A stretch of 64,000 bases of DNA from Sediminispirochaeta sp964394395 (GCA_964394395.1 CAYMWV010000002.1:6128-70127); one strand, 5' to 3'; positions 44,550 through 52,859 are shown, numbered from the stretch's first letter. Program-made: numbers and translations. Notes: generated from the sequence alone by a model not told the origin.

Positions 44550-45743
44550 CTACTGAAATTCGAGACGATCCAGCTCCCGGGAAAAAGCTGCGTAGGAGAA
44601 CCAGAAGTGGTGCACCGCCGTCGCAGGGCTTAAGGTTTCTCCCTTATATGCGCCCTCAACAGCCTCTCCAAGTTCGTTCCAGATTGTACCACTCCCCTGG
44701 TCGATGAAGGCCCCCTCTTTGAATCGAAACTCCAACGGGCTCCCTTCTCTTTCGGCAAAAAATGCATTGGCACTGCCGATATCACGGCCATCGGCAATAC
44801 GAGAGCTGTCAAGAGCTGAGGCAGTTCCGGGGGTCCAGAAGAGCACTATCGGTCGCCCCCCAAGAGGGAATTGAACAATTCTCTCCTCCTGCAACTGCGA
44901 ATAGGCAACCCCGCGATGCTCCCCCCCTATCTGCACTACAATAAGCTGATCAAGGAGATGGTGTTCCTCATCTATCTCCGGCCCCTGGTAGAGAAATGGA
45001 CGCTCCAGGGTATCGTACCCTTCGTAGGGATTTGTTCCGTAGGGGCGGGAGATGCCGGTCTTACGACTGAGCACCTGGGCATTGGGGAAAGCTCTACGAG
45101 CCTGTTCAAAAGAGAGGGTCAGAGAAGGGATGATATCAAGCTGTTCACCGGTAAAAGTCCCTGCAACAGCCTCTCCGGTGGCCTGCTGCCACCAGCTCTC
45201 GGTCCCGCGATCGTACATGATCATATTGCTGTACCGCAGTAATCCGGATACACCAAAAACAAGCTCTTCACCATTGATACGGGACAGAAATACAAGGCCT
45301 GTGTTACATAGAGGACAGAAGGTGACGGCTACCGGTTCTCCTGCAATATGGTCGTTCACAATCTCATGCCACATCAGGATCTGTAGTGGATAGATCTTGC
45401 TTTCCTCTGGCCCCGCGCCATCTGGTTTTCTCCGGAGCACCAATACCGGTTCCCGTTTGTCCAGCCACTGTGAGGCCTCCTGCACCGTTGTGAACCGGGG
45501 GCTGTCTATGGAAGGGATGCCATCTTTGGGCGGTCCTCCCGATACGACTTCAGAAAAATCTATGATAGCATGCGAAAAATCGGTGGAAAAGTGAGTACTG
45601 AAGGGGTTAGCGCCACTTTTATGCTCATCATCGCTGCTTGAATTAGGGCCCGCAGCTCCTGTGGAATCGGCACTGCTACCACAGGAAACTATCAGGATCT
45701 GAAAAGATAGGATCAGTAAAAACAGGGGTATTTTTCGGTGCAT
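44550..45743 (-). CDS. DUF3179 lipoprotein
   Basis: 397 residues. MHRKIPLFLLILSFQILIVSC is a lipoprotein signal with an IVSC lipobox. DUF3179 blocks are present: GEPVAVTFCPLCNTGLVFLS with a CxxC pair, SGLLRYSNMIMYDRGTESWW and GTIWNELGEAVEGAYKGETL. The family is of unknown function; the CPLC pair suggests metal or redox chemistry in the periplasm. AGGAGGT precedes ATG 45743 and a consensus promoter lies directly upstream. It is the upstream neighbour of the MerA-like gene, separated by about 60 bases. Confidence 0.88.
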   Translation of the reverse strand: MHRKIPLFLLILSFQILIVSCGSSADSTGAAGPNSSSDDEHKSGANPFSTHFSTDFSHAIIDFSEVVSGGPPKDGIPSIDSPRFTTVQEASQWLDKREPVLVLRRKPDGAGPEESKIYPLQILMWHEIVNDHIAGEPVAVTFCPLCNTGLVFLSRINGEELVFGVSGLLRYSNMIMYDRGTESWWQQATGEAVAGTFTGEQLDIIPSLTLSFEQARRAFPNAQVLSRKTGISRPYGTNPYEGYDTLERPFLYQGPEIDEEHHLLDQLIVVQIGGEHRGVAYSQLQEERIVQFPLGGRPIVLFWTPGTASALDSSRIADGRDIGSANAFFAEREGSPLEFRFKEGAFIDQGSGTIWNELGEAVEGAYKGETLSPATAVHHFWFSYAAFSRELDRLEFQ

Positions 45744-45758
45744 CCTGGACCTCCTGTA

Positions 45759-45790
45759 GGTAAAGTAAGTTTTACCCAAGGAAATGTCAA
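45759..45790 (-). promoter_or_regulatory. Promoter and operator-like repeat of DUF3179 gene
   Basis: On the minus strand TTGACA (45790-45785) and TACTTT (45767-45762) are 17 bases apart. GGTAAA-GTAAGT-TTTACC (45759-45776) is a perfect inverted repeat covering the -10, a classic repressor position. Confidence 0.55.
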
Positions 45791-45836
45791 GGAGACTTTA
45801 CATTTTTATACAAGCCGAACTGGCGTTACCGGGAAC

Positions 45837-46208
45837 TCAATTGCGTTGTCGAAGAAAAAACAACACAATCACCTTCGTAAGAACCATCCCCCCGAGAACA
45901 AAAATCAGCGCTTTTTCAGGGGTGATCCTGAAGATATCAAGGATAATAAAGAGAACAAGCAAGCCTGTTCCAACCAAAAACCCGCAACGCTCAGCCCAGG
46001 CAAGGTGAATCCGTTCCCGCTCATCCTTTGCACGTTCCCGGAATACAATTCCGACGTATAACCCATATAAGGCGATAAACAGAACAACAAGGGTCTTCTC
46101 CCACATCAGTGGCATAAATGAGTGAAAAGGGTCGATACAGGTCACCAGCAACAGTAAGAGCACCACTGATACCAGGATTTCAGAGTTTTCCTTGATTCTA
46201 TTCCACAT
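45837..46208 (-). CDS. Small membrane protein paired with XRE regulator
   Basis: About 123 residues with four hydrophobic segments (VSVVLLLLLV; TLVVLFIALYGLYVGIVF; GFLVGTGLLVLFIILDIF; ALIFVLGGMVLTKVIVLFFL) and a charged loop RERAKDERERIH in the middle. It resembles the DUF2178-like membrane proteins that commonly follow a short XRE regulator. ATG 46208 lies inside the last codons of the regulator gene, an 11-base overlap. The function of these pairs is not established. Confidence 0.7.
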   Translation of the reverse strand: MWNRIKENSEILVSVVLLLLLVTCIDPFHSFMPLMWEKTLVVLFIALYGLYVGIVFRERAKDERERIHLAWAERCGFLVGTGLLVLFIILDIFRITPEKALIFVLGGMVLTKVIVLFFLRQRN

Positions 46209-46404
46209 AATCAAAAAGCTCCTCAACGGTGGATTTCAGGACCCGGGAAAGCTTGAGAGCAAGCAGCACAGAGGGAGTATAGTTCCCCTTTTCTATGGCG
46301 ATGATAGTCTGCCGGGTAACACCAACCATCTCTGCCAGTTGAACCTGGGTTAATCCTGCACCTGTGCGTTTTTCACGAACCCTGGAAAGAATATCTACAG
46401 CCAT
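46198..46404 (-). CDS. XRE-family helix-turn-helix regulator
   Basis: 68 residues, almost entirely one HTH domain: TGAGLTQVQLAEMVGVTRQTIIAIEKG and then YTPSVLLALKLSRVLKSTVEELF. Such minimal XRE proteins typically control their own operon with the membrane partner encoded next. ATG 46404 gives the natural start MAVDILSRVREKR; there is no ribosome site and the promoter is so close that a leaderless message is likely. Confidence 0.85.
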   Translation of the reverse strand: MAVDILSRVREKRTGAGLTQVQLAEMVGVTRQTIIAIEKGNYTPSVLLALKLSRVLKSTVEELFDYVE

Positions 46405-46413
46405 GGGTATAAC

Positions 46414-46442
46414 ATAACAATTTTTTGGAGAAAATCCCACAA
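46414..46442 (-). promoter_or_regulatory. Promoter of XRE regulator gene
   Basis: TTGTGG (46442-46437) and TGTTAT (46419-46414), spacing 17, minus strand; the -10 ends 10 bases before the ATG. Confidence 0.4.
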
Positions 46443-46488
46443 CATAAACATGAGAGAGGCAAGCATGATACAGAAAGAGTGTTTATCG

Positions 46489-46543
46489 GGCCACGATTAG
46501 GCCACGATTAGGCCACAATTGGACGACTATTGGATGACTTTCG
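46489..46543 (+). repeat. Five 11-base direct repeats
   Basis: GGCCACGATTA, GGCCACGATTA, GGCCACAATTG, GACGACTATTG and GATGACTTTCG follow one another without spacers. The first two are identical and each next unit is more diverged. It lies in the divergent promoter region between the XRE regulator and the nucleotidyltransferase gene. Confidence 0.7.
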
Positions 46544-46619
46544 AGGCAGGGAGATCCTGATTCCCAGGAACCTTGCTTTTTTTCCCCTTCACCAGTATCT
46601 TTATCCAGGTGGAGGCCCC

Positions 46620-47351
46620 ATGAAACATGGAAAACAGGAAACATTGAAGCATATACAGGAGCAGTTTATTCCTGAGCTAGAGAATCTTTTTGGTGATGCC
46701 CTGGAAGCTGTAGTGCTTTACGGCAGCGCCGCAGGCACAGAGTTTAACCCGGACAGCTCCGATATCAACCTTCTGGTTATAACCGCTAAACCGGTTCCGG
46801 AGAAACTGATTGAATTGGGTAAAGCGGGAAAGAAGCAGATTCAGAAACATCGGATCAGCATGCAGATTCAAACCCTGGAGGAGTTCACCTCATCTTCGGA
46901 TGTTTTCCCCATGGAATATCTGGATATGATAAACCGACGGGAAATTCTTCTGGGAACGGACCCTTTGGAGGGGATCACGGTAGACCCGGCGCATCTGCGG
47001 CATCAGGTGGAAGAACGGCTCCGGGGGAGTGTAAATGCCTTTCGTCAAGCCCTTCTCTCCTCAGGTAAATCGGATAAAGCGCTTCGCAGGATACTCGTTG
47101 AGTGGTTTGGAGCCCAGACAGCTCTTCTGCGGGGCCTGCTGCGATTAAAAAAGGAGGAGCACATCCCTTTTGGGGCTGATGCTCTGGCCGGGAGAGTAGC
47201 GGACCGTTACGGTATCGATGGTACCCCCTTTAGCAAGTTATCAACCCTCCGGGACGGGGGCAAGCAAGAAGATAAGGCGACTGAAATTGCCCCGCTGATC
47301 CTTACAGCCCTTACCGACCTGGCCCGAATTGTCGACCGGATGGAGGCGTAG
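46620..47351 (+). CDS. Nucleotidyltransferase-fold protein
   Basis: 243 residues. VVLYGSAAGTEFNPDSSDIN (about 35-54) is the GS-x-D-x-D core of the pol-beta nucleotidyltransferase fold, but the motif reads SSDIN rather than D-x-D, so the second acidic residue is missing and activity is uncertain. A helical C-terminal half follows (LRGSVNAFRQALLSSG). Function is unknown; relatives range from antibiotic adenylyltransferases to minimal MNT antitoxins. GGTGGAGG precedes ATG 46620. It is followed after 2 bases by the TPM protein gene and is probably co-transcribed. Confidence 0.7.
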   Translation: MKHGKQETLKHIQEQFIPELENLFGDALEAVVLYGSAAGTEFNPDSSDINLLVITAKPVPEKLIELGKAGKKQIQKHRISMQIQTLEEFTSSSDVFPMEYLDMINRREILLGTDPLEGITVDPAHLRHQVEERLRGSVNAFRQALLSSGKSDKALRRILVEWFGAQTALLRGLLRLKKEEHIPFGADALAGRVADRYGIDGTPFSKLSTLRDGGKQEDKATEIAPLILTALTDLARIVDRMEA

Positions 47352-47353
47352 GG

Positions 47354-48244
47354 ATGGCCGGAAGGCGGAGGATCTTTACGGCAAGCCCACGGGTTCTGGC
47401 AGACTCAGGCGTTCTGGCAAGCTCAAGGTGTCTGGCAGACTCACATCGGGCCCCGATGCTGCTTCTGCAGTTTGTGGCGCTTCTTGTATTCCTTTCCCTG
47501 ACGGTGATGGACGCAGCGGCTCAGAAGCTCCCCTCCCCCACCGGCTATGTGAACGATTTTGCCGGTCTTATTGATCCTGGATATGAAACGGAAATAAGCC
47601 GGATCGCCCGGTCGGTTCAGCAATCGACGGGAGCTGAGATTACAGTGGTGAGTATCGAAAGCTATGAGCCCTATGGTTCTATCGAGGAGTATTCGATCGC
47701 CCTGGCGGAAGCGTGGGGGATAGGTGAATCTGGAAAGGATAACGGGGTGATGCTTATCCTTTCCATGGCAGAGCGGGAGCTTCGGATCGAGGTGGGTTAC
47801 GGCTTGGAAGGAGCGCTGCCCGACGGTCTGACTGGAGAAATTATGGATAAATCCATGGTCCCATCCTTCCAGAATGGTAATTACGGCGAAGGGTTCCTGA
47901 AAGCGGTGCACGGTATTTCGGGAATAATTGCCAACGAGTACGGGGTGGAACTGAAAGAAGTGGATATGCGGGAGAGCCGGGGCTACAAAAGATCATCGGG
48001 AGCCTCCTCGGGGGCCTCCTCTCTTTTCAGGTTTATCTTTATCATGTTTATCCTCTTTGCCGGAGGGGGGCGCTTCTTCTGGCCCCTGCTCATCTTGAGC
48101 GGTATGGGAGGACGGCGAGGCTACCGGGGCGGTTTCGGCTCCGGGGGCTTTGGATCGGGAGGATTCGGTTCCGGAGGAGGAGGAGGGTTTTCCGGGTTCA
48201 GCGGTGGAAGTTTCGGCGGCGGCGGCGCAAGCCGGGGCTTTTAA
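47354..48244 (+). CDS. TPM-domain (YgcG-like) membrane protein
   Basis: 296 residues. The TPM domain (about 60-190) has YVNDFAGLIDPGYETEISRI and LRIEVGYGLEGALPDGLTG. After a membrane segment near 215-245 the protein ends in a glycine/phenylalanine-rich tail (GFGSGGFGSGGFGSGGGGG). A signal peptide LLLQFVALLVFLSLTVMDAAA sits at about 36-56, unusually far from the N-terminus because an 18-base tandem repeat codes VLADSGVLASSRCLADS ahead of it. GGAGG supports the start at 47354, though M35 is an alternative. TPM proteins pair with LemA, the next gene. Confidence 0.82.
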   Translation: MAGRRRIFTASPRVLADSGVLASSRCLADSHRAPMLLLQFVALLVFLSLTVMDAAAQKLPSPTGYVNDFAGLIDPGYETEISRIARSVQQSTGAEITVVSIESYEPYGSIEEYSIALAEAWGIGESGKDNGVMLILSMAERELRIEVGYGLEGALPDGLTGEIMDKSMVPSFQNGNYGEGFLKAVHGISGIIANEYGVELKEVDMRESRGYKRSSGASSGASSLFRFIFIMFILFAGGGRFFWPLLILSGMGGRRGYRGGFGSGGFGSGGFGSGGGGGFSGFSGGSFGGGGASRGF

Positions 48245-48268
48245 TAATAGAAGCAGGAGATTGACAAT

Positions 48269-48853
48269 ATGAGCGGAAGAAGCAGAGCGGGATTACTGGT
48301 TACCTTACTGATCATCGGGGTGGCGGTTTTTGCCCTGGGTTCCTGGTATATCGGGACCCGAAACAGCCTGGTTCAGGCGGATGAAGAGATTAACTCCGCC
48401 TGGGCGGAGATTGATAATCAGCTGCAGCGGCGCAGCGACCTGATCCCCAACCTGGTCTCTACGGTGAAGGGCTACGCCTCCCACGAAGAAGAGGTGTTCA
48501 CAAACATCGCTAACGCCAGGTCAAAACTGGCTGGAGCTTCCACAGTGGCTGAGAAGGCGGAAGGGTATAATCAGATGGAGGGTGCCCTTTCCCGGCTTCT
48601 GGTAATTGCGGAAAACTATCCCCAATTGAAGGCAAACGAGAACTTTACCCGCCTTCAGGACGAGCTTGCAGGCACTGAGAACCGCATCGCCGTGGCGCGA
48701 AAGCGATACAACGACAGGGTAAAGCTCTTCAACACCCGGATACGAATGTTCCCCGGATCCATGATAGCCGGATCGATGGGATTCGAACAGCGAGACTATT
48801 TCGAGATCGACGAGGCCGCCAGAAACGCTCCCCAGGTCGATTTCGGCGATTAA
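48269..48853 (+). CDS. LemA family protein
   Basis: 194 residues. One N-terminal membrane helix (LLVTLLIIGVAVFALGSWYI), then NSLVQADEEINSAWAEIDNQ and QRRSDLIPNLVSTVKGYASH, the conserved four-helix bundle, ending MGFEQRDYFEIDEAARNAPQ. AGGAG is 9 bases before the ATG. It follows the TPM gene by 24 bases. LemA-TPM pairs are widespread membrane proteins of unsettled function. Confidence 0.93.
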   Translation: MSGRSRAGLLVTLLIIGVAVFALGSWYIGTRNSLVQADEEINSAWAEIDNQLQRRSDLIPNLVSTVKGYASHEEEVFTNIANARSKLAGASTVAEKAEGYNQMEGALSRLLVIAENYPQLKANENFTRLQDELAGTENRIAVARKRYNDRVKLFNTRIRMFPGSMIAGSMGFEQRDYFEIDEAARNAPQVDFGD

Positions 48854-48940
48854 ACGCCCCCGGCAGCCTGGCCGCCCCTGGAGAGGGGCCAGAATAAACA
48901 CTTTCGGTGGCCGTGTGTTGAAAACAGGAGGAAGATACAG

Positions 48941-49216
48941 ATGGAATGGAGAGCAAGTCACATCCTGGTCAAGGATCAAAAACTGGCCCGGGATCTGGTA
49001 AAACGGGCAAAACAGGGGGCCGACTTCGGGGCTCTGGCAAGGGAGTACTCCACCTGTCCAAGCAAGAGTAAGGGGGGAGATCTGGGTTGGTTTGGCACCG
49101 GGAAGATGGTTCCCGAGTTTGAACGGGCCTGTTCAACCATGAGCCCTGGATCGGTATCAGAGGCGGTTCGCACCCAGTTTGGCTTTCATGTGATAAAATT
49201 GACAGGACGGCGATAG
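48941..49216 (+). CDS. Parvulin-type peptidyl-prolyl isomerase
   Basis: 91 residues, one PpiC/rotamase domain without signal peptide. ASHILVKDQKLARDL, REYSTCPSKSKGGDLGWFG, MVPEFERA and TQFGFHVIKL are the standard blocks, including both active-site histidines. It should catalyse cis-trans proline isomerisation in the cytoplasm, like E. coli PpiC. AGGAGG precedes the ATG. Confidence 0.93.
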   Translation: MEWRASHILVKDQKLARDLVKRAKQGADFGALAREYSTCPSKSKGGDLGWFGTGKMVPEFERACSTMSPGSVSEAVRTQFGFHVIKLTGRR

Positions 49217-49222
49217 CTAGCC

Positions 49223-49251
49223 TTGAAGTTTTTTTCTAACTCCTTTATAGT
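49223..49251 (+). promoter_or_regulatory. Promoter of RRM protein gene, with long leader
   Basis: TTGAAG (49223-49228) and TATAGT (49246-49251) are 17 bases apart. The leader is about 170 bases, T-rich, and starts with the hairpin ACGTC-GAA-GACGT (49254-49266). Confidence 0.55.
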
Positions 49252-49427
49252 GGACGTCGAAGACGTTAAGTATGGTTTTGTTTTTTCAGCGTCTGAATTG
49301 GTTGTTTCGGATCCGGATGTTCTTTCCTTTCCTTTCAAGCATTTTCAGGACATATGATGGACAGTTTTCCTGCTTTCCCGTTTATCATCATATTTTCCGG
49401 AAATGTTCCGGAGCAAGGAGTTTTTTT

Positions 49428-49703
49428 ATGGCCAAGAACATTTATGTAGGCAATCTTAATTACGATGCGGCAGATCAGGAGCTTGAAAGCCTCTTCGCCC
49501 AGTACGGCGAGGTTACCAGCGCCAGAATCATCAGCGACCGCTACACCAACCAGTCCAAGGGATTTGGTTTCGTTGAAATGTCAGACACCGATGCAGCTGA
49601 TGCTGCTATCTCCAGCCTCAACGGCAGCCAGTGGATGGGCCGGGAGCTGAGAGTAAACGAAGCACGGGAACGAAACGACCGTCCCCGGAGAGACGACTAC
49701 TAG
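49428..49703 (+). CDS. RRM-type RNA-binding protein
   Basis: 91 residues: a single RRM with RNP2 IYVGNLNYDA and RNP1 KGFGFVEM, then a short arginine/aspartate-rich tail (RERNDRPRRDDY). These small glycine-poor RRM proteins occur in cyanobacteria, spirochaetes and others, often cold-induced. AAGGAG lies 8 bases before ATG 49428; the frame is open further upstream through the leader. It has its own promoter, long leader and terminator. The leader suggests control at the RNA level. Confidence 0.93.
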   Translation: MAKNIYVGNLNYDAADQELESLFAQYGEVTSARIISDRYTNQSKGFGFVEMSDTDAADAAISSLNGSQWMGRELRVNEARERNDRPRRDDY

Positions 49704-49732
49704 TCCTATCCTGTTTTTAGGGTAAACAATCG

Positions 49733-49763
49733 GCAGCCGGCCAGCGGGTCGGCTGCTTTTTTT
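49733..49763 (+). terminator. Intrinsic terminator of RRM gene
   Basis: GCAGCCG (49733-49739) and CGGCTGC (49750-49756) form a perfect 7-base stem with a 10-base loop, followed by seven T. Confidence 0.85.
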
Positions 49764-49821
49764 ACATCACTTGCAATTCTATCCAAGCCCAATCGTATCG
49801 GCGACCCCAGAAGGAGTAATT

Positions 49822-50022
49822 TTGGCTAAAAATTTTTACAGTTTTGAAAAACGACAACAGGAAATGAAGAAGAAGAAAAAGAAGCAGGAAAAGATGCAGA
49901 AGAAGCTGGAGAAGAAGCGGCTAAAGCAGGAAGAGAACGGGGAATCAGGGGAAGTTCAGGACGAAAACCCTGCCCAGGATAACGAAACAGAATCGGAAAC
50001 GGAATCCCCGGAAGAGAACTAA
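49822..50022 (+). CDS. Small lysine- and glutamate-rich protein
   Basis: About 66 residues. The TTG start is chosen because AAGGAG lies 7 bases upstream and gives MAKNFYSFEKRQQEMKKKKK. The first half is a basic coiled stretch of Lys, Glu and Gln; the second half is acidic (Glu, Asp, Ser, Thr). No domain is recognisable. It could bind nucleic acid or ribosomes through the basic half. It overlaps the convergent EAL gene by 4 bases. Confidence 0.6.
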   Translation: MAKNFYSFEKRQQEMKKKKKKQEKMQKKLEKKRLKQEENGESGEVQDENPAQDNETESETESPEEN

Positions 50023-51677
50023 CAGCTGATCTTGCGCTGCAGCCGCTGAGAGGGCTTACCCAAGAGGAAGCCCTGGCTGTAGTCGATTTTCATCTTTTTC
50101 AAAGTATCAAGCAACTCTTTAGAATCTACAAACTCAGCGATTGTCTTTATCCCCAGGTCATGGGCCATCTCGTTCATTTTCTGTACCACTCCTGCAGCTT
50201 TTGGTTCCCGCTTCATCTCCTGCACAATAGCCCCGTCAAACTTAATATATTGAATAGGAAGACGGAGAATGTGCAGGAAATTGGAATAGCCGGATCCAAA
50301 ATCATCGATAGCTATCAGATATCCAAGTTCCTTTGCGGAGTCGATGAAATGTTTTACATCATTGTAGTTTTCCACCCCTTCACTCTCGGTAATCTCCAGA
50401 ATTACCCGGTCTTTACAGTTAGGAAAACGCTTCATAATCGATTCGAGAAAGGGAAGGAAATCGGGATCGTAGATGTTTTCCATGGAAATATTAACGGTAA
50501 AAAGTACGCTCTCCCCATCCATTTTCCGAAAACTGATCTCAAACACCTGTCGGGTCAGTTCCTTCATATAAGAAGAGAGTTTCACCGAATCTAAAAATTT
50601 ACCCGGAGGAACCAGATCCCCTTTCTCATCAATTATCCTGACCAGTGCTTCATAGATTTCTACCAAGGCTCCTCGATTGCGCACGATTGGTTGATATACC
50701 ACTGTTAGCCGATCTTCCGAGATGGCATGACTCACCATAGCCAGCGCCCCTGTTCTTGATATGATATCTTCTTTAAACTGGACGCTATCTTCAAAAAGAA
50801 GGTCGCTTTTTCCTCCAAATACAGCCGCAATCAAGGCCTGCTCCGCCTGGCTATAGAGAATCTCAGGGGAACTGTTTTCACCCAAAGCGATACCGGCGGT
50901 AACGGGTACGGGGAAACGGAGTCCATTGATACTGAATGTCTGCTCCCGTAAGAGTCCAATGATGGTAGCAAAACGGCTTTGGACCTCCTGAGGATTTCCA
51001 TCGAACCGGGAATACTCTTCCAAAATCGCAAAGGTATCCCGTTCTACATGGTAAAGAGATACCCCGCCCAGAGTTTGACTCAACGTTGCATCAATCACCT
51101 GTCGTATACGGGTGAGGTATTCACTACCGAATGCAGCTCCAAAACACGAATTAATCTCGTTAAACCGTTCGGCCTTAAAAAGGGCCAGGGCGGGAGAATG
51201 GTATCGTTCAATATCCGACATGAGCTTGTACCGATTGGGTAGACCGCTCTCCGGATCCCGGTAACTTCTGTCCAGCAGCTTCATCATGATTCGCCTTAGC
51301 CGATATTGCATTGCCCAGAGGGTTAAAGCTCCTGCAAAGGAGAAGAGCCAGAGGAGTATCGCCATCAAAGGATTAAACCAGATGGAAAGAATCCGGCTAA
51401 TTCCAGCAAAAAGAACAGCACCCTGAAAAAGAAGTACAAACAAAGCCGTAAGCAAACCCCACAAAGGAGGGAAGGAGAGAACCAGTATACCGGGGAGTGC
51501 GGCGGGAAAAAGGAGCAGAAACTGGTTCAGGGGATATTCAGGAAGCCAAGAGAGCCCCCACCCGGCAGGGTCAAAGAAATAGAGTAAAAGGCTTAATCCA
51601 TGAATGAGGAGTGGAAGATAGCTCCCCCCAGGGGGAGCTTCCTGGGGGAGCAGCTGATACCGACGCTTTTTCTTCAT
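50019..51677 (-). CDS. EAL-domain c-di-GMP phosphodiesterase with degenerate GGDEF
   Basis: 552 residues. Four or five membrane helices occupy residues 15-125. A GGDEF-like domain (about 135-290) has HVERDTFAI in place of GGDEF and is probably inactive. The EAL domain (about 305-545) keeps the catalytic set: IYEALVRI, VNISMENIYDP, VILEITESEG, LIAIDDFGSGYSNF, IQYIKFDG and SQGFLLGKP. It should hydrolyse c-di-GMP at the membrane. The promoter TTGGTA-17-TAATAT ends 11 bases before the ATG and no ribosome site is seen. Confidence 0.92.
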   Translation of the reverse strand: MKKKRRYQLLPQEAPPGGSYLPLLIHGLSLLLYFFDPAGWGLSWLPEYPLNQFLLLFPAALPGILVLSFPPLWGLLTALFVLLFQGAVLFAGISRILSIWFNPLMAILLWLFSFAGALTLWAMQYRLRRIMMKLLDRSYRDPESGLPNRYKLMSDIERYHSPALALFKAERFNEINSCFGAAFGSEYLTRIRQVIDATLSQTLGGVSLYHVERDTFAILEEYSRFDGNPQEVQSRFATIIGLLREQTFSINGLRFPVPVTAGIALGENSSPEILYSQAEQALIAAVFGGKSDLLFEDSVQFKEDIISRTGALAMVSHAISEDRLTVVYQPIVRNRGALVEIYEALVRIIDEKGDLVPPGKFLDSVKLSSYMKELTRQVFEISFRKMDGESVLFTVNISMENIYDPDFLPFLESIMKRFPNCKDRVILEITESEGVENYNDVKHFIDSAKELGYLIAIDDFGSGYSNFLHILRLPIQYIKFDGAIVQEMKREPKAAGVVQKMNEMAHDLGIKTIAEFVDSKELLDTLKKMKIDYSQGFLLGKPSQRLQRKISC

Positions 51678-51687
51678 ACAATATCGT

Positions 51688-51716
51688 ATATTAGCACATC
51701 GGATTTATAATACCAA
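51688..51716 (-). promoter_or_regulatory. Promoter of EAL gene
   Basis: TTGGTA (51716-51711) and TAATAT (51693-51688), spacing 17, minus strand. The predicted transcript would start about 4 bases before the ATG. Confidence 0.5.
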
Positions 51717-51749
51717 GTTTTTTTATTATCCCTATTCCACAAAATCTTG

Positions 51750-52334
51750 TTAAAAAACCGCCTTCACCTTACCCTTGGCCGCATGTTTGGAAGAGAAATT
51801 GTCGGCGCCATTGGGGCCTCGGGATAGCAGCAACAGATGCTCTTTCCCGGGAGTCAAAAGAGTATCAAAGGAATCTCCGGAATCGAGGGGGAGGGCAAAA
51901 CGTACTGTGGTCACCCCATCAGATTCCTCCCCTGAGATGAAGCGCACATCATCACTTCCCCCTAACTCTGTGTCCGCCTTGTGGCTAAATATGCCGGTAC
52001 CGAAATGATCTGAACCAACCAGATCCCCATCAGCCACATAGGCGATGACTATCTGGGCATCCTTCATCACCCTGGAGGGATTAATACCTACTGCAACCCA
52101 ACCGGTGGTACCTCCCTGAAGGGTAAAAATCATCTCATCACCTGATACCTCCCAGAGCAGCTTCATACCCGCAGCTTCAACAAACCGGCTGCTGCCTGGC
52201 TCCTGGGCAGCGCTACCTTGGGCGGCCACCTCCTGGGTACCTCCTGCAAAGAGCAGGGCGGAAGCTCCCATAAAGAGCGCAACTAACAAAAGAGTATTTA
52301 ATAACAACCTATTCCGAATATGATGATTATTCAT
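51750..52334 (-). CDS. Exported DOMON-domain protein
   Basis: 194 residues. A signal peptide (LLLNTLLLVALFMGASALLFAGG) precedes a DOMON-like beta-sandwich with MKLLWEVSGDEMIFTLQGGT, GWVAVGINPSRVMKDAQIVI and, near the end, LLLLSRGPNGADNFSSKHAA. DOMON domains bind haem or sugars and often serve in electron transfer; the Met and His residues at the pocket are consistent with haem but not proof. GGAGG precedes the ATG. No partner cytochrome is adjacent. Confidence 0.85.
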   Translation of the reverse strand: MNNHHIRNRLLLNTLLLVALFMGASALLFAGGTQEVAAQGSAAQEPGSSRFVEAAGMKLLWEVSGDEMIFTLQGGTTGWVAVGINPSRVMKDAQIVIAYVADGDLVGSDHFGTGIFSHKADTELGGSDDVRFISGEESDGVTTVRFALPLDSGDSFDTLLTPGKEHLLLLSRGPNGADNFSSKHAAKGKVKAVF

Positions 52335-52402
52335 ATATCATCCTCCTTCCACAAGTATAAGGAGGGAAGATGGTGAAAAGCAAATGTGCTATACCCTTTA
52401 TC

Positions 52403-52727
52403 ATGGCAATCAGAAACATACGGCAGATAATAAGCATTGCACTGGCCGGAGCCCTCTTTTTAGCCCCTTCCCTTTCCGCCCTTACCATGGAAGAGTCAGC
52501 AGAACAGCTTTCCGGGAAGGCGCTCCCCCTTCCGATTCAAAGTGGTACCTCCTTACGGAACCGAGACTATCAAGGTAATCGCCTCAACTAAGCAGTTTTC
52601 GGACCTGAAACAGGAGTTTCAGGAGCTGGGAATGGCCACCCGGGGCCTGGCCCCGATAGGGGTGGAAGAGACGGAACAGGAGATCATGGCCGACGGGATG
52701 GTTCATTTTACGATCCTGAAGGATTAG
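52403..52727 (+). pseudogene. Exported protein remnant, frameshifted or internally deleted
   Basis: One frame from 52403 encodes a signal peptide, MAIRNIRQIISIALAGALFL, then SALTMEESAEQLSGKALPLP and soon stops. A second frame gives KWYLLTE, and a third gives ETIKVIASTKQFSDLKQEFQ and runs to 52727. The last block resembles the C-terminus of DUF4384-type proteins. The pieces look like one secreted protein that lost its middle and its reading frame. Confidence 0.45.
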
Positions 52728-52780
52728 GTTTCTTCTTCCGCTGTCTGGCTAATAACAAAGAGCAGGATTATTTGAAGAAC

Positions 52781-52809
52781 ATGTAGAAATCATGTAGAAA
52801 TCATTTAGA
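52781..52809 (+). repeat. ATGTAGAAATC direct repeat
   Basis: ATGTAGAAATC occurs twice in tandem with a third diverged partial copy, 14 bases upstream of the -35 box of the aminomutase promoter. This is a possible activator or repressor site. Confidence 0.5.
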
Positions 52810-52822
52810 GTTGAAAAAAGCC

Positions 52823-52851
52823 TTGTCAAAGCACTTGCGTGGGTATATACT
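52823..52851 (+). promoter_or_regulatory. Promoter of radical SAM aminomutase gene
   Basis: TTGTCA (52823-52828) and TATACT (52846-52851) are exactly 17 bases apart, a near-consensus housekeeping promoter, about 230 bases before the start codon. Confidence 0.65.
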
Positions 52852-52859
52852 TTAATCAA

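Noticed and set aside
46489..46543. CRISPR-like array
   Set aside because: The repeats are 11 bases, contiguous, degenerate and have no spacers; no cas gene is present.
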